64,000 nucleotides of DNA from the NCBI GenBank assembly GCA_030426465.1, contig JAUHYK010000009.1:19066-83065 (forward strand), in the 5' to 3' direction. Shown piece after piece: positions 47,863-57,618 of this stretch; position 1 is the stretch's first letter; each line of letters starts with the position of its first letter. Under the pieces are notes generated by a model that saw only the letters and a list, made by a program, of their open reading frames with translations, was not told the DNA's origin and searched no databases. This DNA comes from Alphaproteobacteria bacterium. Lineage in GTDB: Bacteria > Pseudomonadota > Alphaproteobacteria > Caulobacterales > Parvularculaceae. Both the position numbers and the translations under genes were made by a program.

Positions 47863-49148
47863 TACCCAACCCAGATGAGGCCGATAACAGCGCCGGTCAT
47901 CAAGGTGGCCAGCGTACCCGCCACCAGCGCTCGCGGCGCGAGATCGATGACGTCCATACGCCGGTCCGGCGCCAGCGCCGTCAATCCGCCAATAACAATG
48001 CCGAGACTTGAGAAATTGGCGAAACCGCAAAGTGAATAAATGACAATCAGAACGCTGCGTTCGGAAAATGTCCCCGGCGCAACCTCGGCGAGCCGAAGGT
48101 AAGCGACGAATTCGTTAAGGGCTGTTTTCAGACCCATGAACTCACCCGCCGCCTTGGCTTCAGACCACGGCACGCCAGCCAGCCACATGAACGGTGCGAA
48201 GACATAGCCCAGTATGCGTTCCAGCGTGATCGGGGCACCCGCGAAATCCGGCCCGGCGGATAAAATGATATTGATCAGGGCCACCGCCGCAATGAAGGCG
48301 ATCAATGATGCAATGATGTTGAGATAGAGGCCGAGCCCGTCAGTGACGCCCCGCATGAAGGCGTCCATGGTGCCGCCATATCCGAAATCATCCGCCGCCT
48401 CGACCGGCGTTGGCGTTACGCCCTTTTCCTCCGGCATCATCACTTGCGCCATCAAGATTGCGGCGGGAACGGAGATAATCGACGCGACGATGATATGGCC
48501 GAGAATAGACGGATCGATATCGGCAAGGATGATAGCGAACACCGCCATCACCGACCCGGCGACAGTTGCGAAGCCGCCAGTGATGACAATCAGCATTTCC
48601 GGGCGCGAAATTTTGGAAAGATAAGGACGGATCAAAAGCGGCGCCTCTGTCTGTCCGAGAAACGTATTGGCGGCGGAAGACAGCGCCACGGCGCCGCCGA
48701 CCCGGAAGACTTTTTCAAGCAGGAAGGCGAAACCACGCACAAATATTTTCAGGATGCCCCAATGCCACATCACGGCGGAGAGACCGGAGAAAAAGATAAC
48801 GAGCGGAAGCGCGCCGAACGCGAAGCTGAACATGGCGCCTTCATTCACAACCTCGAATGGCGCAGCCCCGCCGCCGAGAAAGCCGAAAACGAATGTCGTG
48901 CCTTCACGCGTCGCCGCCTGCAGCACCTCGACGACCGATTGCAATGAGGCGAGACCCGCCCGAGCCCATGGCTGATAGAGGAGAAACGCGGCGATCAGGA
49001 TCTGGGCGGCAACCGTCCAAATGGCGGCGAAAAAGGGGAAGCGCAGTTTCTGGCTGGAGAACAGCCAGGCGATAAAGATGAAGACGACGAGGCCCATTGC
49101 ACTCTGGCCGCGCAGACCGATGTCGCTCAACTCGAATGGCAAATCCAT
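47862..49148 (-). CDS. NupC-family concentrative nucleoside transporter
   Basis: The ATG at 49148 has GAGGGG eight bases upstream and gives 428 residues; a start nine codons earlier is less likely. A CNT fold is seen: many hydrophobic helices, with the GQTEAPLLIRPY motif (about residue 190), the family Na+/nucleoside site, and NTFLGQTEAP. The C-terminal CGFANFSSLGIVIGGL block is diagnostic. It takes up nucleosides by sodium or proton symport in the inner membrane. Confidence 0.93.
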   Translation of the reverse strand: MDLPFELSDIGLRGQSAMGLVVFIFIAWLFSSQKLRFPFFAAIWTVAAQILIAAFLLYQPWARAGLASLQSVVEVLQAATREGTTFVFGFLGGGAAPFEVVNEGAMFSFAFGALPLVIFFSGLSAVMWHWGILKIFVRGFAFLLEKVFRVGGAVALSSAANTFLGQTEAPLLIRPYLSKISRPEMLIVITGGFATVAGSVMAVFAIILADIDPSILGHIIVASIISVPAAILMAQVMMPEEKGVTPTPVEAADDFGYGGTMDAFMRGVTDGLGLYLNIIASLIAFIAAVALINIILSAGPDFAGAPITLERILGYVFAPFMWLAGVPWSEAKAAGEFMGLKTALNEFVAYLRLAEVAPGTFSERSVLIVIYSLCGFANFSSLGIVIGGLTALAPDRRMDVIDLAPRALVAGTLATLMTGAVIGLIWVG

Positions 49149-49324
49149 GAACCCCTCAACCGCACCGCGCCCCAACCGGTATTAACCAGCCCTTTTATGA
49201 CAGAAGGAACTATGCGCAACTGCTGCGCTTTTGTCACTGATTCTGTTAAGATTTTTTGCCGCTTGCGCCCCACGCCGGGGGCTATATTGTGCACTGCAAG
49301 AGGTAGACTTTGAAGGAAAAACCC

Positions 49325-50824
49325 ATGTTGCCTGCGCCGCGCGCCGATCTCAAATCTAACACGCTTGAGTATGAGGTAACCCCACTCGTCAAACCCACCG
49401 GCTTTCGGGAATATGACGCACGGTGGATTTTGGAGAAGGAGATCAACCTTCTCGGCATTCAGGCGCTGGGACAAGGTCTCGGCACCTTGATCCGGGAAAT
49501 GGGCAAGGAGCCGCGCATTGTTGTCGGCCATGATTTCCGCGGCTACTCCATATCAATTAAACAGGCGCTGACCGTTGGGCTGATGACAGCCGGGATCGAG
49601 GTCAATGACATCGGCCTTGCCTTGTCGCCCGTCGCCTATTTCGCGCAATTCGATCTCGACATTCCTTGCGTTGCGATGGTGACGGCGAGCCACAATGAAA
49701 ATGGCTGGACCGGCGTTAAAATGGGCGCCGCGCGCCCCCTCACCTTCGGCCCCGAAGAGATGGGCCGCCTGAAAGAGATTGTTCTCAAGGGCGAGTACAA
49801 ATCCTTCCCCGGCGGCGCCTATAAATATATCGAGGGCCTGCGCGAGCGTTACATCGCAGACCTTGTTGAGGGCGTCTCGTTCAAGCGGAAAATGAAAGTG
49901 ATCGCCGCATGTGGCAACGGCACGGCAGGCGCCTATGCGCCGGAAACGCTGGAACGGTTGGGCCTGGAAGTGATCCCAATGGACGCCGAGCTTGACCACA
50001 CTTTTCCACGCTACAATCCGAACCCGGAAGATATGGAAATGCTGCACGCCATGCAGGCAGCCATCAAGGAATATGGCGCGGACGTAGCCCTTGGCTTCGA
50101 CGGCGATGGCGATCGCTGCGGTGTTGTCGATGATGAAGGCGAAGAAATTTTCGCCGATAAGATTGGCGTTCTGATTGCCCGCGACCTCTCTGCGCTGCAT
50201 CCGGGCGCGCAATTCGTGGTTGATGTGAAATCCACCGGTCTTTTTGTTACTGATCCGGTGCTGATCGAGAACGGCGCCAAGACCGAATATTGGAAAACCG
50301 GCCACTCCTACATCAAACGCAAGAGCCACGAGATGGGCGCGCTCGCCGGTTTTGAGAAATCCGGCCACTTCTTCTTTAATGAGCCAATCGGGCGCGGCTA
50401 TGATGACGGCCTTGTCGCGGCAATCGCACTCCTGCAGATGCTTGACCGTAACCCGGACAAGAAACTGTCAGATATGCGCAAGAGCCTGCCGAAAACATGG
50501 TCTTCACCAACCATGTCGCCCCATTGCGCCGATGAAACCAAATATGGCGTCGTTGAACAGGTCGTGAAGGCGTTTGAAGATCGTGCTGCGTCAGGCGGTT
50601 CAATTATTGGCCAGAAAATCCGTGACGTGGTGACAGTCAATGGCGTCAGGATCACCGCCGAGGACGGCACCTGGGGGCTGATCCGCGCATCATCGAACAA
50701 GCCAGAACTGGTCGTCGTAATCGAAAGCCCGACTTCAGAAGAGAACATGAAAAAGATGTTCGAAGAGATGGATGCGGAACTGCGCAAACATTCCGAAGTC
50801 GGCGACTATAACCAGAAGATCTAG
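49325..50824 (+). CDS. Phosphomannomutase/phosphoglucomutase
   Basis: The ATG at 49325, behind AAGGAAA, gives 499 residues; an earlier TTG is possible. The alpha-D-phosphohexomutase order is seen: GFREYDARWILEKEINLLG start, the phosphoserine loop VTASHNENGWTGVKMG (Ser near residue 122), the metal loop GFDGDGDRCGVVD (about residue 260), the sugar loop EKSGHFFFNEP and the C-terminal RASSNKPELVVVIESP phosphate loop. It interconverts hexose 1- and 6-phosphates for LPS, alginate-like or capsule precursors (AlgC/ManB type). Its promoter faces that of the nucleoside transporter. Confidence 0.95.
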   Translation: MLPAPRADLKSNTLEYEVTPLVKPTGFREYDARWILEKEINLLGIQALGQGLGTLIREMGKEPRIVVGHDFRGYSISIKQALTVGLMTAGIEVNDIGLALSPVAYFAQFDLDIPCVAMVTASHNENGWTGVKMGAARPLTFGPEEMGRLKEIVLKGEYKSFPGGAYKYIEGLRERYIADLVEGVSFKRKMKVIAACGNGTAGAYAPETLERLGLEVIPMDAELDHTFPRYNPNPEDMEMLHAMQAAIKEYGADVALGFDGDGDRCGVVDDEGEEIFADKIGVLIARDLSALHPGAQFVVDVKSTGLFVTDPVLIENGAKTEYWKTGHSYIKRKSHEMGALAGFEKSGHFFFNEPIGRGYDDGLVAAIALLQMLDRNPDKKLSDMRKSLPKTWSSPTMSPHCADETKYGVVEQVVKAFEDRAASGGSIIGQKIRDVVTVNGVRITAEDGTWGLIRASSNKPELVVVIESPTSEENMKKMFEEMDAELRKHSEVGDYNQKI

Positions 50825-50896
50825 TTACGCACGTTGCGTGGCTCTGCGGTCGTGGTCAGAGCGCCATAGGTTTCCATGGCGCTCCAACAATTGCTA

Positions 50897-51994
50897 TTAC
50901 CAGGCGACGACGCCAGCCGCTGTCGTCGACACGCCGAAGATGGATGGTTCGCGCGTCAATGAACCGTCATGACCGATTTTGAATGGAACGATCTCTCCGT
51001 TTCTCGGCGTCAGCACGAACATCATGTTGGCGCGCACGGACGCATCCAGAGGATTGCCGCCGGTTAGGCCCGTGACGGGATCTCCGTTGAGGCGTTCCAA
51101 GACCCCTGTCCGGCCTACCGAATAGCCCGTCACCGTACCAGAACCGGTATTAGTCACATAGGCGTAGCGCCCGTTCCGCGACGTCACCACCCAGCATGCC
51201 GCCGTCTGATCAGCAGACGCCGACCCGGTAACAGTTTCCAGCGTAAGGTCATCGATGTTCAAGCCATAAGATGACAATGCCGCCTGGTTTTGGGCGCCGC
51301 CAAAAGCCTCACTGACAAGTAGATTGTCACGGCGATCAAACGTAAAGCCGAACGGCGTCTGACCGCTCGAAGCATTGTCTACTGGTTCACCGAGAAGACC
51401 GTCATCATTCACCGGAAATATCCGAATATTGTTCGTTGCGCGTTCGGTGACCAGCAATGCATCCCCGGCCTGGTTAAAACCGACTTGCGCTGGCGCCGCT
51501 CCCGTAGAAGATAACTGCCGCGTGGAGTTGGGTATCGGCGTTAGTTTGCCGTTATTTTCAAGAACGAACCCCGAAACATTGCCTTCGCCTCCGGCGTTCA
51601 TCACATAAACGAGATCATCATGGATCGCCACGCTTGTCGGCATAACGCCGCCGGACGGATAAACGCCAATGAGTTTGAGCCCGTTTCTGCGAACCCGAAA
51701 TGTGCTGACGTCATTACTGCCGGCGTTGACCGCCAGAAGAACACGCCCGTTGCGCGCAAGTGTTAGCGCATCCTGACTGCCAAGACCGCCGCCGGACCCT
51801 AATCCGCCCGTAGAAAAAGGCCTCTTTTCAATAAAGGTCCCGGTGGCGCCTTTCGATTCAAAAGTAAGAATACGATTGCCGCCAGCGTCGTTGCTGGAAG
51901 TATAAACCGTTACGGCGTTCGCCGTTGACGCAGCCCCTAAAGCCAAAGCAGCTGTCAGCGCAGCAAAGCCCGTTCGCAAATTTAAAAACTTCAT
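50897..51994 (-). CDS. Exported beta-propeller (lactonase-like) protein
   Basis: The ATG at 51994 with GGAGGAG upstream gives 365 residues with a clear signal peptide (ends SANA, about residue 27). Repeated blades such as LARNGRVLLAVNAGSNDVSTFRV, VAIHDDLVYVMNAG, FNQAGDALLVTERATNNIRIF and VTSRNGRYAYVTNTGSGTVTGY are typical of the YVTN/6-phosphogluconolactonase-like seven-bladed propeller. Lactonase function is not assured for exported members. Faces slyX across a 198-base gap. Confidence 0.8.
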   Translation of the reverse strand: MKFLNLRTGFAALTAALALGAASTANAVTVYTSSNDAGGNRILTFESKGATGTFIEKRPFSTGGLGSGGGLGSQDALTLARNGRVLLAVNAGSNDVSTFRVRRNGLKLIGVYPSGGVMPTSVAIHDDLVYVMNAGGEGNVSGFVLENNGKLTPIPNSTRQLSSTGAAPAQVGFNQAGDALLVTERATNNIRIFPVNDDGLLGEPVDNASSGQTPFGFTFDRRDNLLVSEAFGGAQNQAALSSYGLNIDDLTLETVTGSASADQTAACWVVTSRNGRYAYVTNTGSGTVTGYSVGRTGVLERLNGDPVTGLTGGNPLDASVRANMMFVLTPRNGEIVPFKIGHDGSLTREPSIFGVSTTAAGVVAW

Positions 51995-52192
51995 ATTGCT
52001 CCTCCGTGTTTTTCCTGAACAGGAATGTTTACGGGGAGGATGCTTGTCACGAATTGCTGTTCGCCAGAATTCACGTTCACACCAAGCGCGCGTGATCATC
52101 ATCAACTGCGTGTGATGCAAACATGCGTGAACGAGCGGCCACTTTTCTGTGATGTCTGTAATGAGATCGTGAAGAAAACTAAAATTGCAAAG

Positions 52193-52411
52193 CTAGTAAT
52201 GTGGCGGCGGCGGTTCGCGGTGATTACCTTGGTCCACCGCATCCTCCACCGCCTTCACCTCATCACTGAGGCGCGACACGTCACGCTTGAACGTCTCGAG
52301 CAGCTTCCATTGATCCGTCAGCGCCTTTGAGAGATCTTCGATAGTCTGCTCCTGAAATGCGGAGCGTTCTTCGAGCTTTTCAAGTCGCGACATGAGCGCA
52401 ACGTCAGTCAT
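52193..52411 (-). CDS. slyX: SlyX family protein
   Basis: A 72-residue protein with the SlyX coiled coil MTDVALMSRLEKLEERSAFQEQTIEDLSKALTDQWKLLETFKRDVSRLS, recognised by EERSAFQEQTIEDL, and the diagnostic C-terminus PPPPHY. The start is the ATG at 52411; upstream codons in frame are not similar. Function of SlyX is unknown; it is cytoplasmic and widespread in Proteobacteria. Confidence 0.93.
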   Translation of the reverse strand: MTDVALMSRLEKLEERSAFQEQTIEDLSKALTDQWKLLETFKRDVSRLSDEVKAVEDAVDQGNHREPPPPHY

Positions 52412-52452
52412 GGAGAAACTCCCTTTCAATACTGGTATGCACGCGTCAAATC

Positions 52453-53166
52453 CTAAGCCGCCCAGCCTATCCACGTTCCCGATAGCGCGACAGCAGTTGC
52501 GGCCGCAACTGCGCCAAGAATGCCGACGGCGGCAAGGCGCGGCCCATGCAGACGCGTCCATAGCAAAATTCCGGACATCACCATGAACATCATGGCGCCC
52601 GCCATCGTGTCCATGATCAGGATGAAGACCTTGTTGACGCCGGCGACTTTGTGCAAATCGATCAGCCCCTTGAGGAAACTCGGATTGCTGCGTTTGACCG
52701 AAACACGATTGGCGCCAAGTTCATAATCGCCGGTGATGGCCCCGTTTGGCCCGCGAAACGTCACGGTAAAAGTCGGGGCTTGTTCAGCCGCGCGACCGCC
52801 AAATGAAACCGGGCCGCCCGGACGCCCTCTTCCGCGAGACGGGGCCGCATCGATCTTGAATTCTTCCTGCATCCATGTTGTCAGCGTTTCCTCGCTAGTG
52901 ATCAGTCCCGGCTCCACCGGCGCCGACAGCGACGCCACTTCTTTCGTGACGCCGCCTTCGATATGCATGATCGACGTCCGGTGATTGAGATAAAAACCCG
53001 TCAGACCAAGGAAGAAAAAAAACAGCGCGCCGTAAAAACCTGTCCAGGCGTGGCTGCGCCGAAGCCAGGTCAAAATCGCATTGGTTTGCAAATCTTTGGG
53101 AAGGAACAGATATCCGCCGGCCCGCCGCCTCGATTTCTTTTTTTCGCCAGGAGTCTCTTCACTCAT
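52453..53166 (-). CDS. PepSY-associated membrane protein of the copper/iron receptor locus
   Basis: A 237-residue inner-membrane protein: a basic N-terminus, then SHAWTGFYGALFFFFLGLTGFYLNHRTS (first helix with the PepSY-TM signature HxWxG...GF), a periplasmic domain (about residues 70-165) and two C-terminal helices (VFILIMDTMAGAMMFMVMSGILLW and LAAVGILGAVAAATAVAL). An IDLHKVAG motif matches PepSY-TM histidines. Such proteins are often next to TonB-dependent receptors and act in metal (copper/iron) reduction or uptake. Downstream of the receptor gene. Confidence 0.88.
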   Translation of the reverse strand: MSEETPGEKKKSRRRAGGYLFLPKDLQTNAILTWLRRSHAWTGFYGALFFFFLGLTGFYLNHRTSIMHIEGGVTKEVASLSAPVEPGLITSEETLTTWMQEEFKIDAAPSRGRGRPGGPVSFGGRAAEQAPTFTVTFRGPNGAITGDYELGANRVSVKRSNPSFLKGLIDLHKVAGVNKVFILIMDTMAGAMMFMVMSGILLWTRLHGPRLAAVGILGAVAAATAVALSGTWIGWAA

Positions 53167-53307
53167 TTCTCTCGCCGCCCTCTTCTAATTTCCCGTCACA
53201 ACCCTGTTTAACGGCGCAGAAGCACAAATCCAGCGCTGGATGGCCAAGACAAAATGTCCCACATTAAAAGGCGGAGCAGACACTATGTCGCCTGCTCCGC
53301 CTCTTCA

Positions 53308-55404
53308 TTAACGAGAAAGATGGACCCGTACAAAGGCCCCGCGGCCGTTCCCCGGCAGTCTTTCACCAATCGCGACGTCGGAATTCGCGACACGGTTATA
53401 TCCGCCGAGATGCTGGCGATAGTCCTTGTTCAGGAGATTTGTGACGCCGGCGGATAAAGATACGCCCTCCGCAATGTCTATGTCGCCTGTCAGGTTGAAT
53501 AAGGCGTAGCCGTCGGTTGGCCGCTCGCTATTGGTCGCCGAGATCTTGTTCTGGTCCGCGACCAGCACCGTTTCGGCGCTCACGGACCAGCTTGCACCTT
53601 CATAGGTCGCTGCGAGCGAGGCGTGCGGAGGCGCAATGCGATAAAGATTATCATCAATATCACGACGCTTGCCGCGCACATAGGAGACAACGCCATCAAG
53701 GCGGATATGGTCCGTCAAGGCGACGCCGCCATCCACATCGACACCGTAAAGCTCCGCATCCACATTAGCAAAACGCAACGGCGTCGGATCGCCGTTCATC
53801 GCCGCGATCATTTCCTGGGGACTATCGAGAATGCCGACGGTCGCATCGTAAGGAACGCCCTGAACATAATCGTCAATGCGGCGATAAAAGACCGTCGGAC
53901 GCAAATAGAAGCTTTCGCCGCGCCAATCTGCGCCTGTTTCAGCGATCCATGCAGTTTCGCTTTTCAGCTGCAAATCCCCCACATAGACATTACCATCCGC
54001 GAGGCCGCCACTCGCCTCCGTCGGCAGCCAGGAAAATCGTTCCACATAGCCCGGCGCCCGTGTTTTGTGCGCCATTGTCAGGCGCCACGAAACGCCATTC
54101 GCTTCCTCGGTCCACAAGCGGATGACGCCGTCCACCGTCGTCTTGTTCCAGTCGCGATCCGCGGCGTTGAATGCATTCGCGAGGCTTACCGGCCCCATAG
54201 GCAATGCGGATCCGAGCGAGGCTTCGCCGGCGCTTGCGTCGTGGAAATCGGCGCGAAGCCCGAGCTCCGCATTGAGCCAGCCGGATTCACCAGCCCACTC
54301 CGCGAAAGCGCCTTTTCGTTGCATCTGAATATCGCTGAGCGAATTGATGAAAAAGTTGGCGTTGTTGGGGTTCGTGATTATGACATCCTTGTCTGCGTCA
54401 TCCATATCGAAACCGAGACGCAAATCGCCGCCGGCGGCAGGAACGATCACCGCGAAACGACCCGACAATGTACGCGCCTCAGCGAGTGTTTCACGAAAAC
54501 GCATGGGATCAGCCGGCGCCGAACGCAGATCAAAATTATTCATGGCGTGATCAACGTCAGCGATGGAGAACGCGCTCTCGAATTTGATCCCGCCAAATGC
54601 TCCGTTCCATGTAACGCGGGCAAAATCCGTCTCAAAAAAGCGGATATCCATCGGGAAAGGCGGATTGCCCGTTGGCCCCGTTTTCTGGCGGCGGAGATCA
54701 ACGCCGAACTCTTGGTCGCCTAACTTCAATCCGCCCGAGGCGCCATAAACAGCGCGCTTGTGCGACGAAGAAGCAATCGTACCGCCGGGAAACTCCACAT
54801 CGTCTCCGTCTTCATACGAACCGAGGACGTTAAAGCGATAGGTTTCGTTAGACGCCCCGGCGACACCGCCAACCGCGGTGCTATCATCGACGCTTCGCGC
54901 AAGCGCGGTCGCATCGTAACTGAGTTTCAAATCTGAACCGTCGGTGAAATCGACGCGCTTGAATTGTGCATCAACGCCGCCCGCGAGACCGGGACCGTTG
55001 CGGACCGGGCTGACGCCGCGATCGACAATGATAACGCCGACCAGCGGCGGCGGCGCATAATGCAGCGGCGGGTCCATCATATTGGGACCGCCTGATGCAA
55101 AGGACTGTCCGTCGACACGTAAATTCAAACGCTCGCCAAAGAGGCCGCGGTACTGCACCTGTCCGGAAAGCGCGCCATTGTCGATGATTGCCGCGCCGGG
55201 CAGACGCGCCACAATGCCAGCGACATCGGGACCGCCATCCGGGGTGACATCCGGCGCCGTAGCATCGATGGTCATGGCGCTTCGCGCCGATCCCGTCACC
55301 ACAATCACATCTTCTAAAGCAGATGAGGAAGATTGCGCCTGAGCCGCGCCGCATAAGCTAATAACGCCCGCGAGGCTCGCGGACAAAAATAGGTAGGATT
55401 TCAT
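53308..55404 (-). CDS. TonB-dependent receptor, probably copper (OprC/NosA-like)
   Basis: The ATG at 55404 has GGAG upstream and gives 698 residues with a signal peptide ending AAQAQ (about residue 23). A plug domain with ALEDVIVVTGSARSA and LRVDGQSFASGGPNMMDPPLHYAPPP (compare the MDPP copper-receptor motif) precedes a 22-strand-type barrel ending AFVRVHLSR, with the terminal aromatic-free Arg end slightly unusual. The MDPPLHY motif and the neighbours (DUF2946 and PepSY-TM) point to copper uptake. Outer membrane, energised by TonB. Confidence 0.9.
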   Translation of the reverse strand: MKSYLFLSASLAGVISLCGAAQAQSSSSALEDVIVVTGSARSAMTIDATAPDVTPDGGPDVAGIVARLPGAAIIDNGALSGQVQYRGLFGERLNLRVDGQSFASGGPNMMDPPLHYAPPPLVGVIIVDRGVSPVRNGPGLAGGVDAQFKRVDFTDGSDLKLSYDATALARSVDDSTAVGGVAGASNETYRFNVLGSYEDGDDVEFPGGTIASSSHKRAVYGASGGLKLGDQEFGVDLRRQKTGPTGNPPFPMDIRFFETDFARVTWNGAFGGIKFESAFSIADVDHAMNNFDLRSAPADPMRFRETLAEARTLSGRFAVIVPAAGGDLRLGFDMDDADKDVIITNPNNANFFINSLSDIQMQRKGAFAEWAGESGWLNAELGLRADFHDASAGEASLGSALPMGPVSLANAFNAADRDWNKTTVDGVIRLWTEEANGVSWRLTMAHKTRAPGYVERFSWLPTEASGGLADGNVYVGDLQLKSETAWIAETGADWRGESFYLRPTVFYRRIDDYVQGVPYDATVGILDSPQEMIAAMNGDPTPLRFANVDAELYGVDVDGGVALTDHIRLDGVVSYVRGKRRDIDDNLYRIAPPHASLAATYEGASWSVSAETVLVADQNKISATNSERPTDGYALFNLTGDIDIAEGVSLSAGVTNLLNKDYRQHLGGYNRVANSDVAIGERLPGNGRGAFVRVHLSR

Positions 55405-55471
55405 TGCTATACTCCGTCGCGCGCCCGCATGACTACGGGGCGCATGTCTGATCAAAAAGGAAAATGCGGGA

Positions 55472-55897
55472 TCAGGCGTGGAGCGGTGGCCCGCGCGAAG
55501 GCGGCGGAGAGACAGCGCTTTGACTGTCATGGAAAACAGACTGAGCGCGCCATAGAGGCGATTGTGCGAAAGCAACCGGCAGTCCCAGATCGTCCGGCGC
55601 GTGTGCTGGCGCATAGAGCAGACTGAAAGCAGCGAAGGGGCACTGGCCCGCCTCGTTGACGGACGGCGCGGGCGCGCCGTCATCGTCCGTCACTTCACCG
55701 GTTTCAGGATTGAAAAAAGCGGGCTTTTCACCCGCCCCGGTACAGATCGTAATGGCGATGCGGCCTGTCGCCGTATCATGTCCGATCATATAACCGATCG
55801 GTGTGATCGCGCGCAGCGACGCCGCGACCAGGGCCGCCAGCAGGAACAGACGCACCCATGACAAACCGCTCGCGCCGGCGCGGCGGTCAGACATCAT
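55472..55897 (-). CDS. DUF2946 protein (copper-locus associated)
   Basis: A 141-residue protein from the ATG at 55897 (a second ATG follows at once). One transmembrane helix near the N-terminus (WVRLFLLAALVAASLRAITPIGYM) is followed by a periplasmic region with ITICTGAGEKP, then GQCPFAAFSLLYAPAH and a proline-rich end. DUF2946 proteins stand next to TonB-dependent copper receptors; this one is 67 bases upstream of the receptor start. The two cysteines (ICTG, GQCPF) may bind metal or form a disulfide. Confidence 0.8.
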   Translation of the reverse strand: MMSDRRAGASGLSWVRLFLLAALVAASLRAITPIGYMIGHDTATGRIAITICTGAGEKPAFFNPETGEVTDDDGAPAPSVNEAGQCPFAAFSLLYAPAHAPDDLGLPVAFAQSPLWRAQSVFHDSQSAVSPPPSRGPPLHA

Positions 55898-55998
55898 GAT
55901 GCGGCCTTCAGAAAACATGAAGCAATCAAAACTCTGTTCGGAGACTTTGCGCAAGCATAAGCCACCAGCCTTCGGCAGAATAGTTTCGAAAGATAGGG

Positions 55999-56697
55999 CT
56001 ATTCGCCGCGCGTGAGCGGTTCGACCGGCAGGCGCGCCGCGACCCAGTCACTGAGGTTTTTCCGGTCCGGCACGCCAATTCGGCCATAGCCGAGCTCGAT
56101 TAATCCCTCATCCTGCAATCGCGCAAGCGCCTTGCCAATTGAAACGCGCGAAACGCCCAGCGTAAAAGCAAGATCGGACTGGCTGCATTCAACGGCCCCG
56201 CTATGCTTTGCCGTGCGCTCCATGCCAGCGATCAGTTTCGCGGTGCGCACATCCAGCGGCAGGCGCCGAACGTCCTCAAGAAAATCAAGCACCGAATAGA
56301 GCCGTTGCGTCATTGCAACCACCAACGCGCGGGCAAGTTCCGGCTCTTCATTAAAAATGCGGTCGAAACGGGTTTTCGTTATCTGCTCTATCACCGTCTG
56401 GCCTTCGGCAATAGCGTCATAGGCCCGCGGCAGCCGCGCGAACAAGGTTGCCTCGCCAAAGCAGTGGCCCTCCCCGAGGATAGAGGTCGTTACATAGGAG
56501 CCGTCAGCGCCAGGATTGGCGAACCGCACTGCGCCTGACCGGATAATGGAGAGCCCGGGCTTGGCGTCTCCGCGGGAGTGTATGGTCTCGCCGTCATCAT
56601 ATTCGACAATAGACGCAGCGGCTCTGAGCCGGCCGGACACCCCCTCCGGCAGAAGCGAAAGTAAAGGCGTTGAGCCGAAATCAAGCAAATCCGCCAT
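55999..56697 (-). CDS. Crp/Fnr-family transcriptional regulator
   Basis: A 232-residue regulator with an N-terminal cyclic-nucleotide-like sensor (VEYDDGETIHSRGDAKPGLSIIRSGAVRF and GEGHCFGEATLFARLPRAYDAIA) and a C-terminal winged helix (CSQSDLAFTLGVSRVSIGKALARLQDEGLIEL; recognition helix around VSRVSIGKAL). There is no N-terminal Cys cluster, so it is not an Fe-S FNR. It is divergent from the fatty acid hydroxylase gene, with an inverted repeat between, and likely controls it. Confidence 0.93.
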   Translation of the reverse strand: MADLLDFGSTPLLSLLPEGVSGRLRAAASIVEYDDGETIHSRGDAKPGLSIIRSGAVRFANPGADGSYVTTSILGEGHCFGEATLFARLPRAYDAIAEGQTVIEQITKTRFDRIFNEEPELARALVVAMTQRLYSVLDFLEDVRRLPLDVRTAKLIAGMERTAKHSGAVECSQSDLAFTLGVSRVSIGKALARLQDEGLIELGYGRIGVPDRKNLSDWVAARLPVEPLTRGE

Positions 56698-56708
56698 GAG
56701 CCCTAATT

Positions 56709-56722
56709 GCTAATTTCTTAGC
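56709..56722. promoter_or_regulatory. Inverted repeat between the Crp/Fnr and hydroxylase genes
   Basis: GCTAATTTCTTAGC, a 5-bp inverted repeat with a four-base spacer, lies 12 bases before the Crp/Fnr start codon on one side and 66 bases before the hydroxylase start on the other. It could be the Crp/Fnr-family binding site; half-site spacing is shorter than the classic TGTGA-N6-TCACA. Confidence 0.45.
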
Positions 56723-56787
56723 ATTCTGACTCAGCTATCAGTGCTACTCAAGGGGCAAGCATAAAAATGTAGCAGGGAGAAACGTCT

Positions 56788-57618
56788 ATGAAAACGGAAA
56801 TGCTGGTCATTCTCGGCATCTTTGCGATGTTCGCTCTACTCGAGATCGTCTTCACCAATTTCTTCCGCAAACAGAACCAGACGCGCGCCGACGTGATTGT
56901 TGAAATCGCCTCGACGCTATCGCTGATCCTGATCACACAACCACTCGCCTTGCTCGGCGGCGCCACTCTCGCGGCGCTTATCGCCCCAGGCGCTGCGGGT
57001 GCGCTTTCCGGCATTCCTCTTATCGCCGGAATCGCTCTGTTTCTGATTTTTGATGACATGATGCAGTATTGGTGGCATCGCGCGTCACACAGCCTGCCGT
57101 GGCTCTATAATCTCCATCGTCCGCATCACAATGGCGAATATCTTTCCATTCGCGTCGTCTATCGCAATAACCTTTTCTATTACCTGCTAATGCCAGGCTT
57201 GTGGTTTTCAGGCGCCCTCATCTACTTCGGCCTAGGCTGGATTTATGCCGGCTATATCATCGTCAAGATGGCGGTCATCTATGGCGCGCATTCGGACGTG
57301 CGCTGGGACGAACCGCTTTACAAAATCAAATGGCTCTCCCCCGCGCTGTGGGTCGTCGAGCGTGTGATCTCCACGCCGGCGACCCATAGCGCCCATCACG
57401 GCAAACATCAGGCCGACGGAGTGACCAACTACAAAGGCAATTACGGAAATCTGTTGTTCTTCTGGGATGTGCTGTTCGGCACGGCTAAGATTACCCGCCG
57501 CTATCCGGAAGAATTCGGCGTCGAAAATCTTCCCGACACCACTGCTGCTGAACAGCTATTGTGGCCGCTGGTCCGGACAAAGGAAGAAAAAGCGCCGGGC
57601 GTTATTCCAGCCGAATAA
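56788..57618 (+). CDS. Fatty acid hydroxylase / sterol desaturase-family membrane enzyme
   Basis: A 276-residue integral membrane diiron enzyme. The histidine boxes are visible: WWHRASHSLPWLYNLHRPHHN (HxxxH and HxxHH; about residues 95-115) and THSAHHGKHQADG (about residue 205). Four to five hydrophobic helices surround them. The family adds oxygen to fatty or sterol-like chains. GGGAG precedes the ATG. The convergent gene (starting at its 3' end) is a FabH-like synthase, so the pair may serve a special lipid. Confidence 0.9.
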   Translation: MKTEMLVILGIFAMFALLEIVFTNFFRKQNQTRADVIVEIASTLSLILITQPLALLGGATLAALIAPGAAGALSGIPLIAGIALFLIFDDMMQYWWHRASHSLPWLYNLHRPHHNGEYLSIRVVYRNNLFYYLLMPGLWFSGALIYFGLGWIYAGYIIVKMAVIYGAHSDVRWDEPLYKIKWLSPALWVVERVISTPATHSAHHGKHQADGVTNYKGNYGNLLFFWDVLFGTAKITRRYPEEFGVENLPDTTAAEQLLWPLVRTKEEKAPGVIPAE

